Shown here piece by piece: positions 33,536 to 44,370 of a DNA stretch of 64,000 nt; within the stretch, counting starts at the first letter, position 1, and every line of letters starts with the position of its first letter. Location: the NCBI GenBank assembly GCA_051530055.1, contig CM121341.1, positions 15,376,001 through 15,440,000 on the forward strand, given 5' to 3'. This DNA is from Neoechinorhynchus agilis (taxonomy: Eukaryota > Acanthocephala). The notes beneath the pieces were generated by a model that saw only the letters and a list, made by a program, of their open reading frames with translations, made no database searches and was not told the DNA's origin. The translations under genes were made by a program, and so were the position numbers.

Positions 33536-33991
33536 GTGCGCCAAAAATCAACCACGGCATCACCAGTACAAAATGAAATTTCATTTGTAAGGAATACTAT
33601 GAGAGCATTCTGCCAAGGGAAGCTCGGAAAACGATCCCAACAGGCGCTACTAATGTATTCTTCTGGTGATGTTTCTAAGCGATCTTTGACAACAAAAAAT
33701 AAAATAACGAATGTTCTTTCGACAAAAATTTTACTCAAGGCCTATCGACACAATGCGAGTTATGCAAAGGGCTTGTACAGAAAGCCGACCATCGCCGAGA
33801 CTCAAATCAGTCGCTTGCTAAGCGCGTTTCTTCGAAACTCGCAAAAGGAGATGGGCAGTCTCGCTAAAGATGACGAAGAAACTTTACGAACTCTTCGTTC
33901 CAAACATCTCAGTGACGGCGCTAGGCAGTATTTCGAGGAATCATCATCCTTCGATACGATATCATATTTTTATCATCGAAATCAGAATTGA
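33536..33991 (+). CDS. Unidentified open frame, 151 codons
   Basis: Continuous frame, extending upstream without stop to about 33510. Basic and helical, with RAFCQGKLGKRSQQALLMYS and AYRHNASYAKGLYRKPTIAE. It ends just before CR1-like LINE copy 2, so it could be a LINE ORF1 or EN-region remnant, or a host exon truncated by the insertion. No zinc-knuckle or endonuclease motif is visible. Not recognised. Confidence 0.35.
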   Translation: MRQKSTTASPVQNEISFVRNTMRAFCQGKLGKRSQQALLMYSSGDVSKRSLTTKNKITNVLSTKILLKAYRHNASYAKGLYRKPTIAETQISRLLSAFLRNSQKEMGSLAKDDEETLRTLRSKHLSDGARQYFEESSSFDTISYFYHRNQN

Positions 33992-33994
33992 AGA

Positions 33995-36075
33995 TGGTAT
34001 GGGATAAACGTGATCATAATACCCACACCTTTGCTGTATGTACCAATTCTCTTATCACGCAAAAACGCTCAACCATCTTTGGCAACGACCCCTCGATTGC
34101 AATGGCTCTTTGTCAAATCTAATAGAATCTGCGATGAAGGTCTCCTTTCCTCGCAAAACAATACGAATATCGAACCGCGACCCTCCATGGTTCTCGCCTT
34201 TTCTAAAAACCCTTCAAATACAGGTCATCAAAGATTTCCGATCAGGCAATCCCGCTTACCCCTCCCTCCACTCCACACTGACAAAACGCACTCGAATAGC
34301 CCGCAGTATTCCTCTCATCTCGTCCGTTCCCAATCGAAACTGGTGGCGTGAAATAAAAAATGTCACTGGTCTTGGTAGATCCACCCCTTCGCATCTCTCC
34401 CCAAATCTGATCTCCTCTCAATCCTCAACACCATGAATAAAAACCTCTGTCCTCCCCAAACCTCCTCTCCATTGTCCCAACCTCCCTTCTCACTTTCGGA
34501 CCCGCCCATTCATACATGCCCTTCCTTAGTTTCACCTCCCGAAATCTTAGAGATCATTTAAACGCCTACCCCGCCATTCTTCCCCTACGTCGACTATCCC
34601 AAATTGGGCCATTCGTTTCATCATCTCGGAACTTATCGATCCTCTAACGCACGTAGCGAACCTTAGCGTTCTATTGGGCTCTTTCCCCTCGTGTCTTAAG
34701 GAAGCCCGTGTCGTCCCCTACCCAAAAAACAATAAACCGATTTCCCCCACATCCTTTCGTCCCATCTCTATCCTCTCACCTTTCTCTAAAATCTTAGAAA
34801 AATGTTTTAAAACCCGCCTACTTTCCTTCTTCCTCAAAAACATCTCCCCTTCCCAATTCGCTTTCCGTCCCAATTACTCTTGTTCTGATGCCCTCCTCTG
34901 CATCTCCGATACGCTTGTGCGCAGCTTAGATTCCAATCCAGAATCAATCGTCCGTCTCGTGCAACTGGATATTTCCAGGGCGTTTGAGTCGGTAGACCAC
35001 ACCCTTCTCCTCCAAGCATGTGCTTCCTTTGGCCTCCCAACTTGGCAACTCGCTTGGATTTCCTCTTTCCTCTCCAACCGCAAACAACATATCCAATGTG
35101 GAACTTCTTGCTCCTCTTCTCTACCCATATTTAAAGGGGTCCCTCAAGGCGCCGTACTTTCCCCTCTTCTCTTTGACATTTTTCTAAATGACCTTCATCC
35201 CCTCACTCCCCCTACCAAACATTTTCTCTATGCCGATGACCTCACAGTCATTACCATCGCATCTCCCTCTCTCTCCCTCTCCACAAACATGGACGAGCTC
35301 AACCATCTCATTCCCTCGCTCTCCACCCTAAACCTCTCCCTAGATTTATCCAAATCTTTTTAGCTTGTCCCCCACATTTCCAAACGCAACCTTATCCCCG
35401 CTCCTCTCCCTCTCCCCATCCAACGCTCCTCTTCTCTCCGAATACTGGGCGTGATTTTACAAGAAAACCTTAAATGGGATGCCCACATTTCATTTACACT
35501 CTCTAAAACAAACCCGCGTCTTTACCTCCTCAAACTCCTTCGGCGTCTCGGCGTATCCCCTGAACACCTTGCCCACTTTTATCTTTCTGCCATCCTCCCT
35601 ATCCTTACATACGCTTTCCCCACTTTCTTCGCCCTTTCCGCCAATGCTCTCCATTCCCTAGAAACCTTCCACAAGAGAGCAGCGAGAATATGCGGGACTT
35701 CACTCCCTCCCCTCGACGCCCACCTCCACTCCATTTCCCCGAAAACGCCCTCCGTTTTCTTCAACCCCCTCCACAATTTTCTTCCCTCGTCTCTAAATAC
35801 TCGTCCCTAGTTAACACCCAGAACCCCAACCTTTTCATCCCCCCCCCTCGCTCGTACCACCCTCTACCAAAACTCTTTCTTCCCTCGAGCCCAATCTTTC
35901 CTTAATAACCGGAGAACAAGGAAAGACTCCTAATCTGTGATTCTTCTGTATAACTCCAAAGACAAATCCCACCTCCCTGCCTCAACATCCGACATCCAGA
36001 CAACTTCAGCAAAGATAGATGCTGGCAAGTGTATGGATCGTTTTTTTAAATCAATAAAACGTGTTTATAATCTCC
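33995..36075 (+). mobile_element. CR1/jockey-like LINE copy 2
   Basis: Best preserved LINE in the window. In order: pre-RT region with FPRKTIRISNRDPPWFSPFL (about 34145), FRPISILSPFSKILEK (34755), AFRPNYSCSDALL (34860), LVQLDISRAFESVDHTLL (34955), GVPQGAVLSPLLFDIFLNDL (35137), YADDLTVI with the catalytic aspartates (35230), ILGVILQENLKWDAHI (35440) and the thumb LAHFYLSAILPILTYAFP. Three or four frames are used, so it is dead but fairly young. The sense strand is strikingly C-rich and G-poor. The 3' end is AATAAAACGTGTT near 36055. The N-terminal endonuclease is missing. Confidence 0.88.
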
Positions 36076-36224
36076 TGATCTTCCAGTGGATTTACACTTG
36101 AAGGACATGACTTCCTTTTTCAGTAGATGACGATGCTCAGTCCGTTCGAGATGCATTGGCGTGCTTGGTTGACAAATTTGTAGGGGGATAGTTGATTCCA
36201 AAAGCACTTGATCTATGGCGATCC

Positions 36225-36305
36225 AAGGGCAGGAGCATTTCTAACCGTTACATCAGGAGAGCAGCTGAGTGATCCAGAGCGGTGGAACTAATGTTTGTAA
36301 ATACT
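36225..36305 (+). mobile_element. R2-like LINE 3'-tail scrap, plus orientation
   Basis: Contains GCAGCTGAGTGATCCAGAGC and GGTGG, the C-terminal coding tail of the family, in the opposite orientation to the LINE copy that starts just to its right. Confidence 0.55.
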
Positions 36306-36314
36306 TTTTGTCAG

Positions 36315-37500
36315 TGTAGATCGGATTTGTCTAATGTTTTGTAGGAGAAATGCTCCTGTCCGTGGATCGCCAATGATTTGCCTCAGTCTCTTGGACAATT
36401 GCTTGACTAGGTCCTGCGCCGCGGTACCAAACAAACCTAGTGTCTCGACGCTAAAGGGAAAAAAATAATGATTTCGACCCAGGTCCTTGTATTTTGTCTT
36501 TTTGTGGTCCTCAGCGGCGGTTGCTGCTCCCCTGGTTTAATAGTGGCGAATTTTATGTTGTGGGCAACGTGGCGCCCCAGAGAAGGCACTTTCCTTCTCG
36601 CCACGAGAATACTGTGACACCGTCCGGTCTGCGGCCATCGAGTCGGCGAAGATTGCTCGGCTCTAGGATGTTGGGCGCATTCACAATATTCAGGGCGCGA
36701 CTTATAATTGCGTTCATTTCGGCGTGTCGTGAGTACCATCCGCCTGATCGCCGACAGACAAGACCATGGTGTCCCGACGGTTCCACGGTCGCTCCGCAAC
36801 GGCAGCGATGGGATGTACACATCGGTACCCTAAGTCTCAGGGACACTGCAATTCTTACTGTTTTGTCGGAGAGAAAGGTACCCACAGAAGCAATTGGGAT
36901 AGGTGCCAAGATCCCGATTCTCTTATAGAGACTGCCGCCAATCGAGTTAAATTCACCAGGTCACGAGAATCTGAAATTAAAGGGTTATGAAATCTCGCTA
37001 TCAGGAATGGGTCCCAAACTGATCGTTTGCAACCATTGACGGGGACCTGCTCGCTGCCTGAATCTCTACACCAAAGATTAAGCGCCTCCACGAAATCTTC
37101 ATTCAAAGTGTAATTGTCGCCAAGAACGGATTGAACTATTTTGCGGCTTGCTCCATACGATTCCAGATAAGCTGGCAGAGAAATATCGGTTGCTTTTCGG
37201 ATACTCAAACCGCCGGACGACAAAGGCAAGGACGCATGACACCAGGTCTCGTCCAACTGCTAAGTATTTAAATTGCCAGCTTATCCTTATGTCTAAAAAG
37301 GTGCTGTACGCAGCTTATACAGCAATTTTGGAATGAAGAGGATGTTCTTGATCAGGAACAGAGCGTCGTGTGAAGATAATTCATTAATTCGTCCGCACAG
37401 CACCGAAAGTTGCGGTTGAAGATTGGCAATCTCTGCTTCAACATTAGAACCAAAAATGCAGCTTCCTAGAAGACTCAACCGGTCTAGAGTAATCAATCAT
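36315..37500 (-). mobile_element. R2-like LINE, left member of a head-to-head pair
   Basis: The minus strand reads from the RT thumb (ALFLIKNILFIPKLLYKLRT, about 37360) through SSGGLSIRKATDISLPAYLE, VWDPFLIARFHNPLISDSRD and RESGSW to the CCHC knuckle CRCGATVEPSGHHGLVC (about 36800), RH, LDGRRPDG and, after a frame change, the C-terminal tail. The endonuclease RPD...D pair loses its last aspartate (LLWGAT in place of LLWDAT). 5' truncated: the RT palm is absent. Confidence 0.8.
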
Positions 37501-37559
37501 ATTCAGGGGGGTAGGTTCTGAAAATCTTTCACGATAGTTTGCCTGGACGCCTCATCTTC

Positions 37560-38335
37560 CACGTTCATTGCATGAAGATTTCGTGGCGACTCTTAATCTT
37601 TGGTGTGAAGATTCCGGTAGCGAACAGGTACCCGTCAATGGTTGCAAACAATCAGTTTGGAACCCATTCCTGATAGCGAAAATTCATAACTCTTTAATTT
37701 CAGATTCTCGTGACATGGTGAACCGAACTCGATTAGCGATAGTCTCGAATAGAGAATCGGGTGCTTGGCTCAACTCTCAACCAATCGCTTCTGTGCGTAC
37801 ACTTATCTCCGACGAGACTGTAAGGATCGCAACCGATGTATACATCCCTTCGCTGCCGTCAAGGTGCGACCATGGAACCATCGGGACGCCATGGTCTCGT
37901 TTGTCAGCAATCGAGCTAAAGGTACTCTCGACATGCCGAAATGAACACAATTCTGAGTTTTGCCCTGAATACTGCGAATGCGCTCAACATTTCAGAGCCT
38001 AGGAATGGGAAGGTGTTACAGTATTCCTGTGCGAGAAGGCTGTTTTTCACGTGTTTGTACACGCTCGCAGACAGTAACATAAAAATCACCATGATTAAAC
38101 AGGGGGGAGCGGCAACCGCCGCTGGGGACCGCAGTCGTTTGGTACTGGGGCCCAGGACCTGGTCAAGCAATTGTCTAAGAGATTGAGACGAATCATTAAC
38201 GACCCTAGTGCAGGAGCATTGCTCCTACAAAATACAAGTCTGAATGTGCAAGGTGGAACGCTACATCGATCCTTTGGACCATTACACCAGGATGGCAGCT
38301 AAGTGATTCAGAGCGGTGGCGTGAATGCTTTAAAA
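37560..38335 (+). mobile_element. R2-like LINE, right member of a head-to-head pair
   Basis: The plus strand reads HEDFVATLNLWCEDSGSEQV, VWNPFLIAKIHNSLISDSRD and RESGAWLNSQPIASV, closely matching the minus copy at 37.1-36.9 kb, then damaged knuckle and endonuclease regions and the tail near 38240-38330 (QLSDSERW type). The two 5'-truncated ends face each other across about 60 bases (37500-37560). Confidence 0.78.
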
Positions 38336-38453
38336 GTTGATGTTGTAAAATAATAAAATTTGATGATTAAAAAAGAATAATGCAAAAGCAATATATAGAA
38401 AAAGAAAGGCTCGTCACTTTTAACTAACAGCATCATCAATCGTCAATAATATA

Positions 38454-39166
38454 TGGTTGATCATGTAACTTGCATTTGTGGAAGGTCTGGGCAATACGAG
38501 TCAAAATATTCGTATACGTTCTCATTGCTTTGACCGAAATATTCTTTTAATTCCATTAAAAGTACTTCATAACTTTCTTGAATAAACCCTGCATGATTGT
38601 CTCTACCAGTTATAATTGCTACATAAATGAGTTCAGTCAAAGGTGGATAACCATTTATCTGTTTAATAATGAACGGCGACGTTTGGTCCCGTACGTACTC
38701 AACAACATTTAAGAACCCTCTTCAATGAATATTCTCATTAGGATCCGCGTTGTACAAGAAAAAGTAATGAGAATACTTCGTTTTTTATGATAAACGTAAT
38801 TCTCAACAATAATCAAATCCCAGATAAAAGGTAATCGAGATCTGATGTCAACTCGTTTAGTTCGATGCAATCGAAGCTTCCGCCCACATCTGTCTTTACC
38901 ATTGATCGCGCAGGCATAGAGGACCTAGAGTTATATGTTTCTACTTTGAAAGATAAATTAAGTTCTGACCTGTACGTTGAACCGCCATTTCGCGATCGAT
39001 GGTGTACATTTAAACTTTGATCAAAAAGATGTTCCTTCAGGACACTGAATGTGATCGGCAACTTTGAAGGCTGTTTTGTTACCTCCTCAGATACTTCCAC
39101 TATCGGAACCATGGTAAGAACGCTAGGCAAAATGCACATCAGGCAACTAAATTGAATTAAACTCAT
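38454..39166 (-). CDS. Unidentified minus-strand gene, two probable exons
   Basis: Two coding-looking segments. 38813-39166 starts MSLIQFSCLMCILPSVLTMV, a plausible signal or membrane segment, and ends ELTSDLDYLLSGI. 38454-38730 reads GFLNVVEYVRDQTSPFIIKQ, then INGYPPLTELIYVAIITGRD, NHAGFIQESYEVLLMELKEY and FGQSNENVYEYFDSYCPDLP with a stop at 38454. The second has strong protein character. They may be one gene or the end of the PNPLA8-like gene upstream, but they do not match the human lipase C-terminus. Family not recognised. Confidence 0.4.
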
Positions 39167-39252
39167 TTAGTTTACAATACGAAAATCATCCGAGAAGTTC
39201 AAACTCGTTTCGCTTGGTAAAAGACTTGAAGTTGACGAGAAAATATATTACT

Positions 39253-39358
39253 CATTTTTGGTGAGAATGCTGAATAATCCAAGAGTTACAGTTTACGTCT
39301 CGCTCCATTTTTGGTGAGAATGCTGAATAATCCAAGAGTTACAGTTTACGTCTCGCTC
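39253..39358. repeat. Perfect 53-bp tandem duplication
   Basis: 39253-39305 and 39306-39358 are identical. It lies at or just past the last recognisable PNPLA8-like exon; 53 is not a multiple of three, so if coding it shifts the frame. Confidence 0.9.
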
Positions 39359-40960
39359 TACTTTTGATGAAGATTGAACGTGACCAGAGCTTCCGTTTCC
39401 AATCGATATAACACAATTGATTTTCGATTTAGATTCACAAAGAGCTAGCAGTCGGATTATTCCGCCCATAAATATTTTTCCTTTTGAAAGGAACGGTTTT
39501 TCAATCGTCAGATTTTCCATTCCCAACAAAACCTGCGATCATTTAAAATATCCGGGAGCCGCGGTTGAAGCTCGAATGGCCTCCCAAAGTTTAAACCTAC
39601 AAGATCCGTTCAATCGTATGTCATCATTAGTGATCAAAGAAAATCCATCATGATTCCTAAAAATAAACGGCACGTATTTTCGTTCACTGTCCATCGCATA
39701 ATGCAAAAAAGAAAACGTATTGGTTTAACGATGAAAAATACTTACATGGGGACCTTTGTTCAATTCTGTGTTCAAAAGTTCTCTCTCTTCTGCAACAATG
39801 CTTTTAAGGGCATTCTCAAAAGCGGTTGTGTCATAATACGACTGATCAGTCAAAAGACCGGCTAATAATCCATAATGTATTTCTTTGGGTATCCACTCAC
39901 TTTGAGATTGTTATAAATCCAATCTAGTTCACAATTAAGGCGTACTGTATCCGAACGATATCGAAATGCCCTGATGAACATCGATCGGACTCCTGCCAAT
40001 TTGTGTTTGATCGGCTGAGCAGATATCCACGGAACAACCATGTGCGGAACCCCTTGCTTCCTGTAGACCAATGTCATAAAACCATTATTAGAACCTTTTG
40101 TTACTTGTACATCCAGAAATGGTGAGGAAAATAAGTCTCTACCATTTCTGGATGTACAAGTAATAGAATTAAGACGTTCTCAAATTTGATTCTATTGTAA
40201 TTTTAGAGTGACTGAAGAAGGCCAACGAAAAGGCCGAAAATTTTCATATAATAAATTTAATTGATACAATCTTCGCTATTGAAACAAAAATAAGATTTGC
40301 CTAATTGGCAATATAATCGATCCAGTATATTAAATAAAGGACACGAATTTTTATGCTTTAATTATTAAATAACACAAAAATTCATGTCTAAATCCGTTGA
40401 AAAATAATCTGAACTTAATTTTTCGCGTCCCAAAATCAAAGCAGCGCTGATTGCTGAGCCCGTGCTAGTTCCGCAGATTAAATCAAAATTTGTTGCAAGA
40501 TCATCCGTTTTAAGTGCGTCTTTTATGTGCTTTAGAACGCGAATACTCACAAACCCTCTGAAATTGCAACGGCAAATATTTAAAGGCAATTAAAAAATAT
40601 ATACATACTTCATTCCCCCACCATCAAGACTGAGAATATTGACTCCTTTTTTCGTTCATTGCGTAAATCTCGTTTTAATAATTTTTGACACCTCTGAAGT
40701 AAATCTTGATCGTTGACATCGCCTCTTATTATTCTATTGATTTTCCTCTCGGCAAGTACAGATTTTCTCAATGCGTATTCATTAAACAGCAATTCTTCGA
40801 TTTTCCGTAATCTTTCTTCACTTGAAATTTGTGATAAATTTAGAACAATGTCTAGTTCATTCATGACTTTTTCGAGTGAAAGTCCGTTTACAAGTTCATC
40901 CGGGGGTTCTATTTTCGACAGTAACACATTTCCAGCCCAAATAAAATCAGCCGAATGAAT
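39300..40960 (-). CDS. PNPLA8-like calcium-independent phospholipase (patatin), several exons, possibly decaying
   Basis: Minus-strand exons: 40960-40609 (helical leader, then GVNILSLDGGGMK), a clean 51-base GT-AG intron (40608-40558), 40557 to about 40400 (GFVSIRVLKHIKDALK, FDLICGTSTGSAISAALILG), about 39861-39742 (SYYDTTAFENALKSIV), about 39688-39545 (KYVPFIFRNHDGFS, FKLWEAIRASTAAPGYF) and about 39530-39330 (ALCESKSKINCVISIGNG). This is the PNPLA8 order: oxyanion DGGG.K/RG, nucleophile GTSTG, APGYF. Odd points: a one-base frame slip in an A run before GVNIL; around 39440-39475 the catalytic DGG reads MGG and NNPTA is in another frame. Either a pseudogene or base errors. A PLE fragment fills one intron. 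Confidence 0.75.
39862..40260. mobile_element. Penelope-like element fragment pair (family 3)
   Basis: The minus strand from 40140 to 39862 reads SPFLDVQVTKGSNNGFMTLV, YRK, then AGVRSMFIRAFRYRSD and LNVSGYPKKYI-type residues, the segment between RT palm and GIY-YIG in PLEs. A perfect 23-base inverted repeat (40101-40123 and 40141-40163, 17-base spacer) turns the strand over, and the plus-oriented arm ends in a hammerhead. It is inserted in an intron of the PNPLA8-like gene; its left end directly abuts the next exon. Confidence 0.7.
40207..40245 (+). ncRNA. Hammerhead ribozyme motif, PLE 3
   Basis: Core CTGAAGA (N7 is A), stem II GGCC/GGCC with a larger loop AACGAAAA, then GAAA; stem I GTGA/TCAT. 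Differs in stem II from the other families but fits the same minimal fold. Confidence 0.6.
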
Positions 40961-41662
40961 GGTCGAACATTGATCATTGTTTTGGGGTCACTTCGTGGTC
41001 AAAAGAATTTCGCCGTTTTTATAAAATTCTTCAGAAACATAGACACGAAACGTTGTAAAGAAATAAACAAAAACGACAGTTTACTGCTATTGCAAGTTCG
41101 TAAATGCAGCGATAAGCTATTTTTCTCTTAGGATGATTTTCGATTAAAAATATAATCATATTTCGCGTAAAAATTTTAGCTTAAGATATATGTAATTTTT
41201 GGCCGCTAAGATTTCTGATTTGCGCAAAAATAGTACATTTTAATATGCGACAGGCTACGACATATATAAAAGCAAATTTCGTTTTTCTCCGTGTATACGA
41301 GGGTTGCTTTTATAAACGGCAAAAGAAAATTAACTAAATTCCGATTTTTTGTTTTTTGTATAAAACAAAAACTTACGAGCTAAAATGTATTTTTAGTACG
41401 CGTAAAAAATCTTTCGACAAAAGCACACCTCATTAAAGTTAATTATTTCCAAAAGCCATAGAAAAGCGAGACTTACTCGTTTAAATAGTAAAGACTAGAA
41501 GATCGTTGATCTTCGATTCACAATTACCTGTTCATAGAGCTCACAGTTATTCAAAGCTAGCTATTTGAAAGATGGATAATCATGCGCTTTAGATCCAGAT
41601 TGAAGACAGGACCACCCGCTATAAAGTCGCATAAAATCTGACATATTTCTAAGAGCACTCAG
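40961..41662. other. No gene recognised
   Basis: Spacer between two minus-strand genes; very AT-rich with no supportable feature. It may hold the promoter or N-terminal exons of the PNPLA8-like gene. Confidence 0.35.
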
Positions 41663-42336
41663 TTACTCCATCAAGTTTTTATATTTTTTCCGTACAGTTA
41701 TCCCGGGATGATTAAGTAGATCTACATCGTCTTTATTTGATCGATTTGGAATCGGACTGTCATGATGAATGTAAGTTCTTTTAGTCGGTGAAGGAGTGTG
41801 AAACTCTCTTTCGATATCTTCTTTTGTGACTCGTCCTAGGAACACATGAGCAATAATACCAGCCTCCTTCCCAGGTCTTTCAATGTCAATCGTTGTTTGA
41901 GCTGCTGCCTTTTCAGCTTCCCTCTCAGATGAAAATTGGACGTATGTCAATTCTTGACCAGTTCGTACCTAAAAAAAGTCTAAGTTTTTTGTTAACAAAA
42001 AAATCCACAAACATAGACTATTTCGATTTGACCGAATTCTCCTAAAGATTCCTGAACCGCACGAGTGTCGGACGTATCTACGCCAATTACAGTGACCCAC
42101 TTCGAGTCGCAATCAATGCTATCGATTCTATCCTCCGATGGATGAGCAATAAGATTGTCCAAAATCTCTCGAGCGTCGCTCCAATCGTAATCATCCTCTT
42201 CTTTGGCTGAAGACGCTGAAGATGTGTGATCTTCATTGCTTCCACTTTCTACCCTAAGACGCCAATTTTTTCATGCTCAGTTGGAAAAAGAAACAAACTT
42301 TTCGATCTCCAATTCGTCATCGACGGCGTTTGACAT
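41663..42336 (-). CDS. RRM-fold protein, possibly Nup35-like, three exons
   Basis: Exons 42336-42299, 42253-42013 and 41968-41663, joined by two GT-AG introns of 45 and 44 bases, give 194 residues: MSNAVDDELEIEK, an acidic serine-rich stretch, then SKWVTVIGVDTSDTRAVQES, LGEFGQIEIVYVRTGQELTY and VQFSSEREAEKAA, which has the beta-alpha-beta pattern of an RRM (RNP2-like WVTVIGV, RNP1 position TYVQFSS). The W-V-T-V-G start and the compact domain recall the RRM of nucleoporin Nup35/Nup53, but the C-terminus (NHPGITVRKKYKNLME) does not decide it. Frame is intact throughout, so it is likely active. Confidence 0.7.
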
Positions 42337-42915
42337 TACTTTCTGAAAGTCCTAAAAGAAACTTTTTAAATCAATTCCTAATCAATAGAAAACGCTACAT
42401 AAAAACACTACTGATGCCCGAATAGCAAAACTCAATTTCTTTGTACATCACGATTTAGTCGTAAAGAGCAGTTAACGTTCAGTATTGTACAAATCGCCAA
42501 CCAATAATGCAAACGTCGACAATCACATATAGCCAAATGCCATTTTGTTATTCGGCAACACGAATCATCTATTGCCAAAAAAGGAAAACCGACCCAACTA
42601 TGCGAAGAATAACAATCACCCTGACGACTAAAAAAGCGATAATAACAAGAGGCTCTGGTCAGTATTAAACGATTCCGTGGTTCACCAAGTTCTTTCGTTT
42701 AAAACCCTATTCTCTACCGCCCAGAACACATAACGACTAAATAGAAATAACCCGCCCGCGGCTCCAGGATCATATTTTAACCGATTTTTAAATAACGTTC
42801 ATTGCGTCATAGCTCTCATCATCAATTATATCTTCCTGTTAATTAGCGCGCATTTAAACATCACAACTGAAATTCTATTCCTTATTTCAAGTGTGGTCAT
42901 TTTTACACCTCATAA
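42337..42915. other. No gene recognised
   Basis: Spacer upstream of the RRM gene; TTTCAG at about 42346 may be the acceptor of a 5' untranslated exon. No other signal. Confidence 0.35.
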
Positions 42916-43135
42916 TTTTTTCCTTGGGTGCACAGCTAACCGATATTTTGGATCAGGGAACGGTTAAGAATTTTTGTACATCCCTCCGGATTCTCAGATA
43001 GCTCCCGAGCAGGTGGAACTCATCAGTGAGTTTACTCCTCTCTTCAGCGGTATTTCGTTCCTTTGGTTGCGCGTCATTCGCGATTGTGGATTTGAACCCA
43101 TCCACCAGTCACCAGCTGGTCAGACTTGAAAAAAT
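42915..43135 (-). mobile_element. tRNA-derived SINE, left member of inverted pair
   Basis: Minus strand: B box GGGTTCAAATCC (about 43098-43087), then GCGCAACCAAAGGAACGAAA, a conserved block CTGATGAGTTCCACCTGCTC (about 43026), GGATGTACAAAAATTC and GTTCCCTGATCCAAA. The A box is lost. It shares the GCGCAACCAAAG and TTCCCTGA.CCA blocks with the copy at 43.2 kb. Confidence 0.65.
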
Positions 43136-43189
43136 GAATCAATTGGTTTAAAATTAAAAATCAAAAACTGACAGAGTTTATACTATCCA

Positions 43190-43460
43190 TAGTTGTGCCG
43201 AGGTGGTCAAGCGGACTAAGGCTCGTGATCTCAATTGGGGTCGAAGGGTTCAAATCGGTTACCGTTGATGGCGCACAACCAAAGAGGGCGAAAGTGTGAT
43301 TCAGGGTATTAAGTGATTTTGCGCGGTTCCCTGACCCAGATCTGTGGGCTTTGTGCTAAATTAGTGATTGTCGTAATTTCCCTGGTCAATTCAATAAGAT
43401 ATGTTTTATCCGGTCGATTATGATCACTACAGCTCCTGAAGCCTATTTATTGAGCCCTTT
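43190..43460 (+). mobile_element. tRNA-derived SINE, right member of inverted pair
   Basis: Leu/Ser-like tRNA head: A box GAGGTGGTCAAGCGGACTAA (about 43200-43219) and B box GGGTTCAAATC (43246-43256). Body with GGCGCACAACCAAAGAGGGC and GTTCCCTGACCCAGATCTG. The middle block seen in the left copy is absent, so the pair are different subfamilies or one has a deletion. Heads face each other, tails point outward. Confidence 0.65.
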
Positions 43461-43629
43461 TAAAGAAAGCATTCTTTTGATTATTAAAATTAAAATCGAA
43501 GAGGATCAACCCAACCAGGTTCTCGAATACGACAGATTGCAGATTTTCAGCATGACGTACTAATGTTCGAATTCAAGGGATTTAATTTGAGGAGTTCTTA
43601 CAATGAATACAATTTAGCAGATCAGGAAT

Positions 43630-44370
43630 TCATGATCGCCTCCGTTTCCCATTGGAGGGTTGATTTTTATCTGTAGATGGACTAGAACTAATCAACCGAG
43701 AATCGTCGCTTCGATTCGACGTCCTTCCACGTTGCTCATTAGACTGCAGTCGTTTCTGTTTTTCCCGATATTCAGCGTCCAATGCAGCCGAGACAAGTCT
43801 AGATATTTCGTCCAAATCCGTTTCTGTATCCTCGTCGACTTTTCGTTTTTTTGTCTCACTTTGAGTCGGGATGTGAGCCAAACCTTGATCGCTATCGTCA
43901 CAATCGCGTTTTAAGGGTGAAGTAAGCTTAATATCGTTCAATTTCTCTGTCTGAGTCCCTGTTTCTTTAAGAGTTCGTTTTTTTGAACCGCGTTCTGCCT
44001 CCAATTCTTTCTGTAGCCGTTCAATCTCCATTCGAGCCATTTCAGCCTCGGCTTCGTGCTTCTTGGTCCATTCATAAAACATAAGTTCAACATCCTCGAG
44101 TTCCTTTCTTTTACAAAAAGAAAAATCTTCAAAGACATTAAGATCACTCTTAAGTCTCTCATTCTCCTCGGTAAGATCATGAACTTTCTGATCCAAATCA
44201 CGCGAATGCCGAATCACAGTGTCCATATTCCGGAACATATCAAAATCGCTTCCGAGAAGCAGAACACTTCTTGCGGGCACCTGAGTTGGGACGTATGGAA
44301 CATAGTTGACAGGTCGCACTTCTGGCGATTCAAGGCATACAATATCCTCGTTTGTGGAAGTTGGAACAGT
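43630..44370 (-). CDS. Coiled-coil protein, main exon
   Basis: The exon opens after TGATTTCAG at 44371 and runs 246 codons: TVPTSTNEDIVCLESPEVRP, VPYVPTQVPARSVLLLG, then a coiled coil from about residue 50 to 120 (HDLTEENERLKSDLNVFEDF, RKELEDVELMFYEWTKKHEA, EMARMEIERLQKELEAERGS), and a charged, serine-rich tail with KKRK and a final GKRRRS (nuclear signals). An upstream exon near 44410-44530 (MDAEIAT) is likely, but its joint is unclear. Probably nuclear. I do not recognise the family. Confidence 0.7.
   Translation of the reverse strand, partial: TVPTSTNEDIVCLESPEVRPVNYVPYVPTQVPARSVLLLGSDFDMFRNMDTVIRHSRDLDQKVHDLTEENERLKSDLNVFEDFSFCKRKELEDVELMFYEWTKKHEAEAEMARMEIERLQKELEAERGSKKRTLKETGTQTEKLNDIKLTSPLKRDCDDSDQGLAHIPTQSETKKRKVDEDTETDLDEISRLVSAALDAEYREKQKRLQSNEQRGRTSNRSDDSRLISSSPSTDKNQPSNGKRRRS

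Noticed and set aside
42985-43029. CTGATGAG in the SINE as a hammerhead
   Set aside because: No GAAA element and no closing stem follow it.
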